From: Roseiarcus sp963832305
GTDB lineage: Bacteria; Pseudomonadota; Alphaproteobacteria; Rhizobiales; Beijerinckiaceae
Length of the DNA stretch: 64,000 nucleotides
NCBI GenBank assembly: GCA_963832305.1
Contig: CAWHTU010000027.1
Span: 94,391 to 158,390 of the forward strand
Reading direction: 5' to 3'
Positions within the stretch are counted from its first letter, which is position 1. Each line of letters starts with the position of its first letter. The position numbers were made by a program, and so were the translations under genes. The notes beneath the pieces are model-generated. The model did not search any database, had not been told where the DNA came from, and saw only the letters and a program-made list of their open reading frames with translations. Below, in pieces: positions 16,492-24,955 of the stretch.

Positions 16492-17280
16492 ATGTCGGTC
16501 GTTACGCCAGCGGCGCGAACGCAAACGATCGCCTTCCTGTCATCCGGCGCGAAGGAAGCCAACGAAGCGCTCGAAAGGCTGAGGAAGCTCTACGGCGACA
16601 GCCCGCTCGACGAGGCGGACGTCATCGTCGCGCTCGGCGGCGACGGCCTGATGCTCCAGACCTTGCACATGACGATGAAGTCGCCGAAGCCGATCTTCGG
16701 CATGAACCGCGGGTCGGTCGGTTTCCTGATGAACGATTATTGGGAAACGGGCCTTCGCGAGCGCCTCAGGGCGGCGCTGCCGGCGATCATCCATCCGCTG
16801 ATCATGCGCGCCCGCGACGTTCACGGGGTCGAAACGACGGCGCGCGCGATCAATGAAGTGTCGATGCTGCGCCAGACCTATCAGGCGGCCAAGCTGCGCA
16901 TCGAGATCGATGGCAAAACGCAGCTCGACGAATTGATCGCCGATGGCATCCTCGTCGCCACCCCCGCCGGTTCCACCGCCTATAACCTGTCCGCCAACGG
17001 GCCGATCCTGCCCCTCGGCGTGCCGCTGATGGCGCTGACGCCCCTCTCGCCGTTCCGCCCGCGCCGGTGGCGCGGCGCGCTCCTGCGGGATTCACAGCGA
17101 GTGACCATCGAGGTGATGGAAGCCGACAAGCGTCCGGTCGCCGCCGCGGCCGACCATTTCGAGATCCGCCGCGTCGTCGAAGTCGACGTGGCGATGGACA
17201 AGGCGACGTCGCTCATTCTGCTGCACGATCCGGGCCATTCGCTCGACGAGCGAATCCTTGGCGAACAATTCCGCTATTAG
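16492..17280 (+). CDS. nadK: NAD kinase
   Basis: Phosphorylates NAD to NADP in the cytosol. The catalytic GGDG motif is at residues 49-52, with the substrate NE pair in RAINEVS and the glycine-rich TPAGSTAYNLSANGP segment. At 262 residues it is the short alphaproteobacterial form. The ATG at 16492 is preferred because GGGGG lies seven bases upstream; a TTG six bases earlier is the alternative. The next gene, a Nudix hydrolase, follows after 10 bp, so NADP formation and nucleotide clean-up are probably co-transcribed. Confidence 0.95.
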   Translation: MSVVTPAARTQTIAFLSSGAKEANEALERLRKLYGDSPLDEADVIVALGGDGLMLQTLHMTMKSPKPIFGMNRGSVGFLMNDYWETGLRERLRAALPAIIHPLIMRARDVHGVETTARAINEVSMLRQTYQAAKLRIEIDGKTQLDELIADGILVATPAGSTAYNLSANGPILPLGVPLMALTPLSPFRPRRWRGALLRDSQRVTIEVMEADKRPVAAAADHFEIRRVVEVDVAMDKATSLILLHDPGHSLDERILGEQFRY

Positions 17281-17290
17281 GCGCGCGCAA

Positions 17291-17866
17291 ATGGCGAAAG
17301 CGGCGCGGGTGGTAGGCGAACAGCTCCTGGCGAAAGGGCGCTTCGATCTCACGAGGACCGAGATCGAGATCGTCGAGCAGGACGGCTCGACCCGAACATT
17401 GTCGCATGAGGTCTATCGCCACGGACTGGCGGCGGCCGTGCTCCTCTATGATCCCAAGCGCGGCGTCGTCACGCTGGTCAAGCAGTTCCGCGCCGGCGCC
17501 TATCTCAGCGACGGCGCGCTGGCGACCATCGAGGCCTGCGCCGGGATGCTGGACGGCGATCCGCCCGAAGTCTGCGCCGTCCGCGAGGCGCTCGAGGAGA
17601 CGGGCGTCGCGATTCGCGATCCCGTCCACGCCTTCGACGCGTACATGAGTCCGGGCGGCATGACGGAGAAGATCGCCTGCTTCGTCGCGCCTTACGGCGA
17701 AGCCGACCGAGCAGGGCGAGGCGGCGGGGTCGACGACGACGAGCACATCGAGGTCCTCGAGATTCCGTTCGCCGAGACGCTCGCGATGATCGAGCGCGGC
17801 GAAATCGCCGACGCCAAGACGATCGCGCTTTTATACTACGCCAGGGCGAAGGGGCTCATGGATTAG
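17291..17866 (+). CDS. Nudix hydrolase, ADP-ribose/GDP-mannose pyrophosphatase-like
   Basis: Nudix protein of 191 residues. The Nudix box runs from about Gly85 to Val106 with the REALEETGV core supplying the metal-binding glutamates. The upstream strands VLLYDP and VTLVKQFRAGAY and the downstream YMSPGGMTEKIACFVA match the NudF/NudK group, which cleaves ADP-ribose, GDP-mannose or similar nucleotide sugars. The ATG at 17291 is used; a TTG at 17258 inside nadK would extend it by 11 residues. Confidence 0.88.
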   Translation: MAKAARVVGEQLLAKGRFDLTRTEIEIVEQDGSTRTLSHEVYRHGLAAAVLLYDPKRGVVTLVKQFRAGAYLSDGALATIEACAGMLDGDPPEVCAVREALEETGVAIRDPVHAFDAYMSPGGMTEKIACFVAPYGEADRAGRGGGVDDDEHIEVLEIPFAETLAMIERGEIADAKTIALLYYARAKGLMD

Positions 17867-17958
17867 GACACGGCTTTCGCACGGGGGGTTCAGCGCCATC
17901 GCGCGGTCAAGGTCTTCTGTAAAGTTTGATTCGGAAACGAACACTCGGGGAGGAAAAC

Positions 17959-19872
17959 ATGGCGACGTTCGACACCTTGATCGACGACCTGGCAAAAAGA
18001 TACGGACTTGGAGCCAACGCCGGGCCGGTCGTCAAAGAGGTGCTGGCCATGATCACAAATTACCCAGGCGGACTGGGCGGCTTCCTCGAGAGGCTCAGGT
18101 CGGCCGGCCTCGCCTCCGATGTCGCATCCTGGCTCGGCAATTCGAACGCTGGTCCGATCGCCGCCGGAGAAGTGGAGCGGGCGCTCGGCGCCACCGCGCT
18201 GGGCGGGATTGCGAGCCGCCTCGGCTTGCCGCAGAGCGCCGTTTCGGGCGCGCTCGGATACGCACTGCCGAAGATCATTGGCCTCTTGACGCCCGGCGGC
18301 GTCGTTCCCGCGAAAGTATCCGCCGAGGTCACGGATCTTCTCTCGCGGTCGCCGCCCAGAGCGGCGACGCCACAGGCGGCGCCGCGGCGGGTCGACCCCT
18401 ATGCGACGAGCACGCAGAACCAGTCCGGCGGCCGGCGCTGGTTGTTGCCCGCGCTTGCTGCGGTGATTGTCGTCGGTCTGCTTTCCTACTTCGGGTTGAC
18501 GCTCAACCGGATCCCGCCCGCTCCACCCGTCGCAAAAGCGCCCGAGCCTGCCGCGCCAGCGCCCTCCGCCGATGCGCAGGCGCCAGCCCCCCCGCCTTCT
18601 CCGATGATCGCGCAAACGGCCGCGCCGGCGGCGCAGGCGCCAGCCCCCGCGCCTGCTCCGACGGTCGCGCAAACGGCGGCGCCGGCGCAGCCGGCGGCGC
18701 AGGCCCCAGCGCCAGCGCCTCAACCGGCAGCGCAGGCTCCAGCGCCAGCGCCTCAGCCGACGGCGCAGGCCGCTGCCCCAGAGCCCCAGCCGGCGGCGCC
18801 CTCCCCGGCGCCTTCGGCTCCGACCGTCGCGCAAACGCCTGAGCCGGCGTCACAGCCGGCAGTACAGGCCCCCGCGCCCGCCCCTTCCACGGACTCGCAG
18901 GCGACCGCTCCTTCGCCAGCGACGCCTCCTTCGTCAGCGGAAGCGCAAGCGACAGCTCCGCAGCCTTCGGCTCAGCCAGCCCCCGCCGCGCCTGCTTCGT
19001 CCACACCGACCGAACAGGCGTCCACCGCCGCGGCGCCTGCGGCAGTCGCAACGGCCGAACCAACGGCGCCCGCGTCCGTCGCAAAGCCTGCTCGCGTCGC
19101 GCTCAGCAACGACAACGGCGTCGTGCGCGCGTCGGGCGTGGTGCACGACGAGGACGCCAAGACCTCGATCCTCGACGCGCTCAACGCGGTCTTCGGCGCA
19201 GACAACGTGAAAACTGACATCAGCGTCGATCAGAACGCTACCGCAGCGTCGTGGCTCAGCGCATTCCGCGCTGCGCTTGACGCGCTCAAGGGCGGGAACG
19301 TCGATGCGATCTTCAACGGCGACAAAGTCAACGTTGGCGGCGCCGCTATGGACGACGCTGAACGCGACAAGACCATCGCAGCGTTGAAGAGCGCGCTCGG
19401 CCCGGGCGTAACCGTCGGCGCGCTAACCGACAAGACCGCGGCGGCGGTCGCAGTCGCCAACGACAGAGCGACGACGGAGCTTGCCTCGCTGCAATCGGGT
19501 TTCGCTGTCAAGGACCTGTTGTTCGCGCTCAATGACTCGGTCGTCAACTTCGCCTCGGACAGCGCAGAAGTGCCGGAATCGATGGCGGCGTTCCTGAAAA
19601 CCGCGGCCGGCGACTTGAAGCAGCTCAAGGCCGGTAATGTGCTTGAGATAGCGGGCTACACCGACAACACGGGCGATTCGGCGTTGAACCTCGCACTGTC
19701 GCAGAAACGCGCCGAGGCGGTACGCAAAGCGCTCATCGGCTATGGCGCGGACCCGGACATGCTGATCGCCAAAGGCTATGGCGAGGCCGATCCGGTCGCG
19801 AGCAACGACACCGCCCAGGGGCGGCTGAAGAACCGCCGCATCGAATATCATGTCGTAAAGGCGCCGACGTAG
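17959..19872 (+). CDS. YidB-like / BON-like / OmpA-family envelope protein with long Pro-Ala linker
   Basis: Protein of 637 residues with an unusual build. Residues 1-125 resemble YidB/DUF937 (NYPGGLGGFLERLRSAG and the LPQSAVSGALGYALPKIIGLL helices). A single transmembrane helix lies at about 161-180. Residues about 186-380 are low-complexity Pro/Ala/Gln. A BON-like segment (about 385-505) follows, and a C-terminal OmpA domain (about 520-637) with the peptidoglycan-binding pattern NFASDSAEVPE, YTDNTGDSALNLALSQKRAEAV and RLKNRRIEYHV. It probably anchors the inner membrane to peptidoglycan across the periplasm. The start has a GGGGAGG ribosome-binding site. Confidence 0.85.
   Translation: MATFDTLIDDLAKRYGLGANAGPVVKEVLAMITNYPGGLGGFLERLRSAGLASDVASWLGNSNAGPIAAGEVERALGATALGGIASRLGLPQSAVSGALGYALPKIIGLLTPGGVVPAKVSAEVTDLLSRSPPRAATPQAAPRRVDPYATSTQNQSGGRRWLLPALAAVIVVGLLSYFGLTLNRIPPAPPVAKAPEPAAPAPSADAQAPAPPPSPMIAQTAAPAAQAPAPAPAPTVAQTAAPAQPAAQAPAPAPQPAAQAPAPAPQPTAQAAAPEPQPAAPSPAPSAPTVAQTPEPASQPAVQAPAPAPSTDSQATAPSPATPPSSAEAQATAPQPSAQPAPAAPASSTPTEQASTAAAPAAVATAEPTAPASVAKPARVALSNDNGVVRASGVVHDEDAKTSILDALNAVFGADNVKTDISVDQNATAASWLSAFRAALDALKGGNVDAIFNGDKVNVGGAAMDDAERDKTIAALKSALGPGVTVGALTDKTAAAVAVANDRATTELASLQSGFAVKDLLFALNDSVVNFASDSAEVPESMAAFLKTAAGDLKQLKAGNVLEIAGYTDNTGDSALNLALSQKRAEAVRKALIGYGADPDMLIAKGYGEADPVASNDTAQGRLKNRRIEYHVVKAPT
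18530..19085. repeat. low-complexity Pro/Ala/Gln-coding repeat region
   Basis: About 550 bp of degenerate repeats reading CAGGC(G/T)CC(A/C)GC and similar encode tandem Q-A-P-A-P and Q-P-A-A-Q-A-P-A-P units in the periplasmic linker of the OmpA-family protein. Such tracts are prone to length change. Confidence 0.8.
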
Positions 19873-19887
19873 AAGACAGCCAGCGCT

Positions 19888-20820
19888 TCACCCGCCGAGC
19901 GTTCGCTTCGCCGCCAGAGCCGTGTTGGCCATTAGCATGGCGATGGTCATCCGGCCGACGCCGCCGGGAACCGGCGTGATTGCGCCGGCGACCTCTGCCG
20001 CCTCCGCATAGGCGACGTCGCCGACGAGGCGCGTCTTCGGCTTGCCCGACGCGTCATGCCCGTGGCCCGGGATGCGGTTGATGCCGACGTCGATCACGAT
20101 CGCGCCCGGCTTGACCCAGTCGCCCCGCACCATCTCCGGGCGACCCACCGCGGCGACGAGAATGTCGGCGCGGCGCGCGATAGAGGGCAAGTCGAGCGTG
20201 CGCGAATGGGCAATGGTGACTGTGCAATGGCGCGCGAGCAGGAGCTGGGCCATCGGCTTGCCGACAATGTTCGACCGGCCGACGATCACCGCCTCCATGC
20301 CCGAGAGCGACCAGCCCAGCCGCTCGCAGGCCCGGTCGATCAGGATCATCGCCCCGGCGGGCGTGCAGGGAATGAGCGCGCGGCTCGTATCGCCGATCGA
20401 GAGCAGGCCGACATTGATCGGATGAAAGCCGTCGACGTCCTTCATCGGCGCGATCGCTTCTAACACTCGCGACGAATCGATGTGCGCCGGCAGTGGCAAT
20501 TGCACGAGGATGCCGTGCACGGCGGAATCGGCGTTCAGCGCCTCGACCAGCGCAAGCAATTCGGCTTCGCCTGTCGCGGCCGGCAGGTTGTGCTGGATCG
20601 AATGGAAGCCGCAGACCTTGGCCGCCCTGCCCTTGCCGGCGACGTAGGTCTGGCTCGCCGGATTGTCGCCAACCAGCACCACAGCGAGGCCGGGCGTCAC
20701 CCCATGCGCGGCGAGCGCGCGCGCCTCGCCCGCGACCTTCACAAGCAGATCCTCGGCGATCGCCGCGCCGTCGAGCACGAAAGCGGAAGCGCCGATCATC
20801 GACCGTCCCTGCGCAGACAT
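19888..20820 (-). CDS. folD: bifunctional methylenetetrahydrofolate dehydrogenase/cyclohydrolase
   Basis: Interconverts methylene-, methenyl- and formyl-tetrahydrofolate, linking C1 units to purines and formate. It has 310 residues. Lys63 in YVAGKGRAAK is the catalytic lysine. VQLPLPAHID, CTPAGAMILI and VIVGRSNIVGKPMA (NADP site) are all present. The C-terminal signature reads TPVPGGVGRMTIAML, with Arg where almost all FolD have Pro (GGVGPMT). It is last in the minus-strand run thiL, IMPase-like, galM-like, folD, 12 bp after galM. Confidence 0.95.
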   Translation of the reverse strand: MSAQGRSMIGASAFVLDGAAIAEDLLVKVAGEARALAAHGVTPGLAVVLVGDNPASQTYVAGKGRAAKVCGFHSIQHNLPAATGEAELLALVEALNADSAVHGILVQLPLPAHIDSSRVLEAIAPMKDVDGFHPINVGLLSIGDTSRALIPCTPAGAMILIDRACERLGWSLSGMEAVIVGRSNIVGKPMAQLLLARHCTVTIAHSRTLDLPSIARRADILVAAVGRPEMVRGDWVKPGAIVIDVGINRIPGHGHDASGKPKTRLVGDVAYAEAAEVAGAITPVPGGVGRMTIAMLMANTALAAKRTLGG

Positions 20821-20832
20821 TCGAATGAAGCC

Positions 20833-21702
20833 TCACCCATGCCGGAAGACGAAGCGCGCCTCGTGGCGCGCGCTCCCTCCCGGCTCGAGCGCGCTCATGC
20901 CGGGCTTGTCGATGAGGTCGCCCTCGAACCCGTCCGGATCGCTGTAGCCGGTCCAAGCCTCGAGGCATAGGAACGGCGCGCCGGGCTTTGTCCACAGCGC
21001 GGCGTGGCGAAAGCTCGGGTATTCCATCGTGATCGACGCGCCCGAAGCGTCGACGAAGGCGAGCGACCGGCTCGAACAGTCGAGGAAACACAGGGCATCA
21101 TGCGCGAACAGGGCGTCGGTCAGCGGCAGGTCGCGGCCCTGGAGCGGAATCGGACGGTTGGTCTCCTTGATCAGCCCGCCCGGCGCGAGGCGCGGAACTT
21201 CGGGCCGTTCCGCCTGATCGAACCGGACAAGCGCGCCCTCGCGGCCCGCCGCGCCGAGCGGCCAACGGAAGCCCGGATGCAGGCCGCAGGCGTAAGGCGC
21301 CGGCTCGGCGCCGGGATTGGCGACTTCGATCGCAATCGCCAGCGCGTCGGCAGTGAGCCGGTATTCGACCGCAAGCGTGAAGGCGAACGGATAGACCGCC
21401 CGTGTCCGCGCATTGTCGGTGAGCGTAAGCCGGGCGAAGTCGGAGCTTGAGGACTTGACGGCGAAGGTTTCGAACCGCGCGAAGCCGTGGAGCGCGAGCG
21501 GGTAGGTCCGCCCGTTGACCCGCTCCTCGCCGTTCCGCGTCCAGCCGACGACCGGATAGAGGATCGGACTGATGTCGGGCCAGATCGCGGGGTCGCCGGG
21601 CCACAAGAGGTCGCGCCCGCCGATGCGCCATCCTCTCGCCTCGGCGCCGAGAAGCGCGATGGTCGCCCGCGCGTCGCCTTGGGCGAGCGTGATTTCAGTC
21701 AT
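20833..21702 (-). CDS. aldose 1-epimerase family protein
   Basis: Galactose-mutarotase-like protein of 289 residues with a beta-sandwich fold. LHGFARFETF, a His-Pro pair in GLHPGFRWPLG and the C-terminal FLCLEAWTGYSDPDG match the LacX/YeaD-type branch. It may interconvert sugar anomers; the substrate is unknown. It starts with ATG sharing one base with the stop of the upstream IMPase-like gene (TGATG), so the two are translationally coupled. folD follows after 12 bp. Confidence 0.85.
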   Translation of the reverse strand: MTEITLAQGDARATIALLGAEARGWRIGGRDLLWPGDPAIWPDISPILYPVVGWTRNGEERVNGRTYPLALHGFARFETFAVKSSSSDFARLTLTDNARTRAVYPFAFTLAVEYRLTADALAIAIEVANPGAEPAPYACGLHPGFRWPLGAAGREGALVRFDQAERPEVPRLAPGGLIKETNRPIPLQGRDLPLTDALFAHDALCFLDCSSRSLAFVDASGASITMEYPSFRHAALWTKPGAPFLCLEAWTGYSDPDGFEGDLIDKPGMSALEPGGSARHEARFVFRHG

Positions 21703-22509
21703 CAGGCAATCCCCTCGAAAGCGGCGGCAGCGATGAGCGCCTGCTTGATCCCGGGCGCGCAGGCGATGAGCGCGGCGCCCTTGGCGAGGCCGTCGCCTTT
21801 CAGGAAATCGCTGACATAGCCGCCGGCCTCGCTCACCAGCAGATTCCCCGCAAGACAGTCCCAGGCGTTGATGTGGTGCTCGACGAATCCGTCGAGCCGA
21901 CCGGCGGCGACATAGGCAATGGCGAGCGCGCCTGACCCGGTGCGCGAGGGCGAAGCTCCCGTCGAGGCCACCCGCTCGAGGAGGCCGACATATTGCGCAA
22001 AGCCGGCGCGCGAGTTCCAGCCGACCTCGACCGCGGCATTGGCGAGGTCATCGAACTCGCGAGGCGCTGATCGGCGCGCCGTTGAGCCGGGCCCCGCCTC
22101 CGCGCTTCGCGGCGAACATTTCGTCGAGCATCGGATTGTAGATGACGCCGACCTCGACCTTGGCCGCGGCGACGCAGGCGATCGAGACGCAGAAATGCGG
22201 CGCGCCGCGGGCGAAGTTCGCGGTGCCGTCGATCGGATCGACGACCCAAACCGCCCCGCCCTCGCCCGCGGGTCTCGCGTTGCTCTCCTCGCCGATGAAC
22301 CCGTCCTTGGGAAAGACCCGGCTCAGGCTCTCGGCGATGAACGCCTCAGTCTCGCCGTCGACCTCGGTCAGATAGTCCTGCTGGCCTTTGAACGCGACAG
22401 TGAACGAACCGTCGAGAAACCGCCGCCGCGCCTTTGCGCCCGCCTCGCGCGCGATCGCCTGCGCCGCGAGCAGTCGCATATCCATGAGCGCCGGCGCGGC
22501 TTCGATCAT
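21702..22509 (-). pseudogene. inositol monophosphatase family gene interrupted by a +1 frameshift
   Basis: The two halves lie in different frames. The upstream part (22509 down to about 22053) has the FIG-superfamily metal sites: EVDGETEAFI, GEESNARP and VDPIDGTANFARG. The downstream part (about 22053 to 21702) carries GWNSRAGF and NAWDCLAGNLLVSEAGGYV. Removing one T from GTTCGAT (plus-strand position about 22053) restores SRVDDLANAAVEVGWN in one frame of about 268 residues. Either a consensus error or a recent mutation fits. If intact, the enzyme would dephosphorylate inositol-1-phosphate or a related sugar phosphate. It is coupled to galM by TGATG and follows thiL after 11 bp. Confidence 0.85.
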
Positions 22510-22520
22510 CCGGATGGCTT

Positions 22521-23501
22521 TCAGAAATGGCTATACGAGCGGCGGGCGAAGACGATCGGATTGCCGTCGGCGCCGACGAAGCTCGGCGGGCGCCGACTTT
22601 CGACCGCTTCGCCAATGAACGTCAACGGCACGCCCGCCGCCGCGGCCGCCGCCTCGAAGGCGGGCGCGGAGGCGGGCGGCGCCGAGGCAAGAAGCTCATA
22701 GTCGTCGCCGCCGGTCGCCGCAACTTCGAACAGGCCGGGATCGGCGGCAATCGCCGCCCGCGCGGACTGCGACAGCGGCAGACGGGAGAGCGGGACCTCA
22801 GCGCTGACCCCGGAGGCGTCGAGCATCTTGGCCAGATCGCCGACGAAGCCATCCGAGACGTCCATGCCGCCGCTCGCGTGGGCCGCCATCGCGCCAATCA
22901 GCTTGAGACGCGGCTCGGGCAATAGATACCGCTCGATGAGGAACGCCTTGTCCGCTTGCGGAATGCCCGCTGCTCGCCCTTGGCGGATTTTAAGCCCGAT
23001 CGCTGCGTCGCCGATCGTGCCGGTGACATAGAGGCGATCGCCTCGCCTGACTCCCGTGCGGCGAGCCATCCGTCCTTCCGGAACCGAGCCGAGCGCGGTC
23101 ACGCTCAGCGTCAGCGGCCCCGGCGTCGCCACCGTGTCGCCGCCGATCAGCGGGCAGGTATAGAGGGCAGCGTCAGCGCCGAGACCGCCCGCGAAGGCTT
23201 CGAGCCAGCCCTCGCGCCACTTCCCTGGCAGCGCGAGCGTAAGCAGGAATCCGAGCGGGCGGGCGCCCTTGGCCGCAAGGTCGGACAGGTTGACGCGCAG
23301 CGCCTTGCGCGCAATTCCCCCCGGCGGATCGTCGGCGAAAAAATGCACCCCCGCAACCAGCGCATCGGCGGTAACGACGAGGTCTTCACCTGGCGGCGGG
23401 CGCACCAGGGCCGCGTCGTCGCGGAGCCCCAAGCCCGCGGGGCCCGCCAACGGAGCGAAATAGCGGGCGATCAGGTCGTCTTCGCCGATGCGGGGGGACA
23501 T
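22521..23501 (-). CDS. thiL: thiamine-monophosphate kinase
   Basis: Phosphorylates thiamine phosphate to thiamine diphosphate. It has 326 residues with the AIR-synthase-like fold. The N-terminal GEDDLIARYFAPL, the metal-binding LRDDAALV, TADALVAGVHF, KALRVNLSDLAAKGA and GGMDVSDGFVGDLAKM segments and the C-terminal TGGDDYELL are all ThiL hallmarks. The ATG at 23501 directly precedes the conserved domain; the open frame extends to 23615 without conserved sequence. It is the first gene of a tight operon. In many Rhizobiales thiL follows nusB, but not here. Confidence 0.93.
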   Translation of the reverse strand: MSPRIGEDDLIARYFAPLAGPAGLGLRDDAALVRPPPGEDLVVTADALVAGVHFFADDPPGGIARKALRVNLSDLAAKGARPLGFLLTLALPGKWREGWLEAFAGGLGADAALYTCPLIGGDTVATPGPLTLSVTALGSVPEGRMARRTGVRRGDRLYVTGTIGDAAIGLKIRQGRAAGIPQADKAFLIERYLLPEPRLKLIGAMAAHASGGMDVSDGFVGDLAKMLDASGVSAEVPLSRLPLSQSARAAIAADPGLFEVAATGGDDYELLASAPPASAPAFEAAAAAAGVPLTFIGEAVESRRPPSFVGADGNPIVFARRSYSHF

Positions 23502-23694
23502 GCGGAGAGCGCGAATCCTAACGGGCGCGCGCCGGATCCAAGGCGCGGACGCCGGTCTGTTAGCGCATCCTGCGGACGGTGTCGCCTGATCATGGCCGAA
23601 AACGGATAGGACCAACGTCGCTTCCCGCCGCCTTGCGCTTGCCTCCCCGCCCGCCTAAAGCTCGCCCGCGAAAAGCGCCCAAAGGACGAAAGCG

Positions 23695-24954
23695 TTGACC
23701 GACGCGTTCAAACCCCGATCAGAGTTCCTGCGCGTCATGCAGGAGCGCGGATTCGTGCATCAATGCTCCGATTTTGCTGGCCTCGACGACAAGGCCCGCT
23801 CGGGAGCGCTCGCTGGCTATATCGGGTTCGATTGCACCGCGCCTTCGCTGCATGTCGGCAACCTCGTCGGGATCATGATGCTGCACTGGCTGCAGGAGAC
23901 CGGCGGCAAGCCGGTCGCGCTGATGGGCGGCGGCACGACGATGGTCGGCGATCCGTCCGGCAAGGACGAAAGCCGCAAGCTGCTGAGCGTCGAGGACATC
24001 GAGGCCAACAAAGCCGGCATCCGCAAGGCGTTCGCCCATTTCATCCGCTTCGGCGACGGCAAGCACGACGCCATCATGCCGGACAACGCCGATTGGCTCG
24101 CCAAACTCAACTACATCGATTTCCTGCGCGACGTGGGCCGGCATTTCTCGGTCAACCGCATGCTGGCGATGGATTCGGTCAAGCTCAGGCTTGAGCGCGC
24201 GCACGAACTCACGTTCCTCGAGTTCAACTATATGTGCCTGCAGGCTTACGACTTCGCCGAGCTCAACAAGCGCCACGGCGTGACGCTGCAAATGGGCGGC
24301 TCCGACCAGTGGGGCAACATTGTCACCGGCATCGATCTCGGCCGCCGCATGGGACTCGAGCAACTCTATGCGCTGACGACGCCGCTCATCACCATGGCTT
24401 CCGGGGCGAAAATGGGCAAGACCGCCGCCGGCGCGATCTGGCTCGATGAGACGATGCTCGCGCCCTACGACTACTGGCAGTTCTGGCGCAATGTCGACGA
24501 CGCCGACGTCGGCCGCTTCCTGAAGCTGTTCACGCTCCTGCCTCTCGATGAAATCCGCCGACTCGAAAGCCTGCCCGGCGCCGAGATCAACGAGGCGAAG
24601 AAGGCGCTGGCCAACGAGGCGACCGCGCTTCTGCATGGGCGCGCGGCGGCCGAGGCTGCAGCCGCTACGGCGCGCAAGACCTTCGAGGACGGCGAGCTCG
24701 CCGAGAGCCTGCCGACAGTCGACGTTCCGGGGTCGGAATTCGACGCAGGCCTTGGCGCTCTGACCGCCTTCGTTCGCGCGGGCCTCGTCGCCTCGACCGG
24801 CGAAGCGCGCCGCCAGATCCGCGGCGGCGGCCTGAGGATCAACGACGCTGCGCTCGGCGACGAAAAGGCGCTGATCACCCGCGAGACCCTGAAGACGGGC
24901 GTGGTCAAGCTGTCGCTCGGCCGCAAGAAACACGTGCTGCTCAGGGCGGTGTGA
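23695..24954 (+). CDS. tyrS: tyrosyl-tRNA synthetase
   Basis: Class I aminoacyl-tRNA synthetase of 419 residues that charges tRNA-Tyr. The HIGH-like motif is SLHVGNL (His53), and the KMSKS-like loop is KMGKT in ASGAKMGKTAAG. The tyrosine-binding sequence QAYDFAELNKRHGVTLQMGGSDQWGNI is complete. A C-terminal S4-like RNA-binding domain (RRQIRGGGLRINDAAL) ends the protein. It starts with TTG at 23695 after AAAGGA. It is divergent from thiL and ends one base before the convergent AsmA-like gene. Confidence 0.96.
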   Translation: MTDAFKPRSEFLRVMQERGFVHQCSDFAGLDDKARSGALAGYIGFDCTAPSLHVGNLVGIMMLHWLQETGGKPVALMGGGTTMVGDPSGKDESRKLLSVEDIEANKAGIRKAFAHFIRFGDGKHDAIMPDNADWLAKLNYIDFLRDVGRHFSVNRMLAMDSVKLRLERAHELTFLEFNYMCLQAYDFAELNKRHGVTLQMGGSDQWGNIVTGIDLGRRMGLEQLYALTTPLITMASGAKMGKTAAGAIWLDETMLAPYDYWQFWRNVDDADVGRFLKLFTLLPLDEIRRLESLPGAEINEAKKALANEATALLHGRAAAEAAAATARKTFEDGELAESLPTVDVPGSEFDAGLGALTAFVRAGLVASTGEARRQIRGGGLRINDAALGDEKALITRETLKTGVVKLSLGRKKHVLLRAV

Positions 24955-24955
24955 A

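Noticed and set aside
17890..18834. Minus-strand open frame very rich in Arg and Gly
   Set aside because: It is the complement of the Pro/Ala/Gln repeat of the OmpA-family gene, so its repeats are an artefact.
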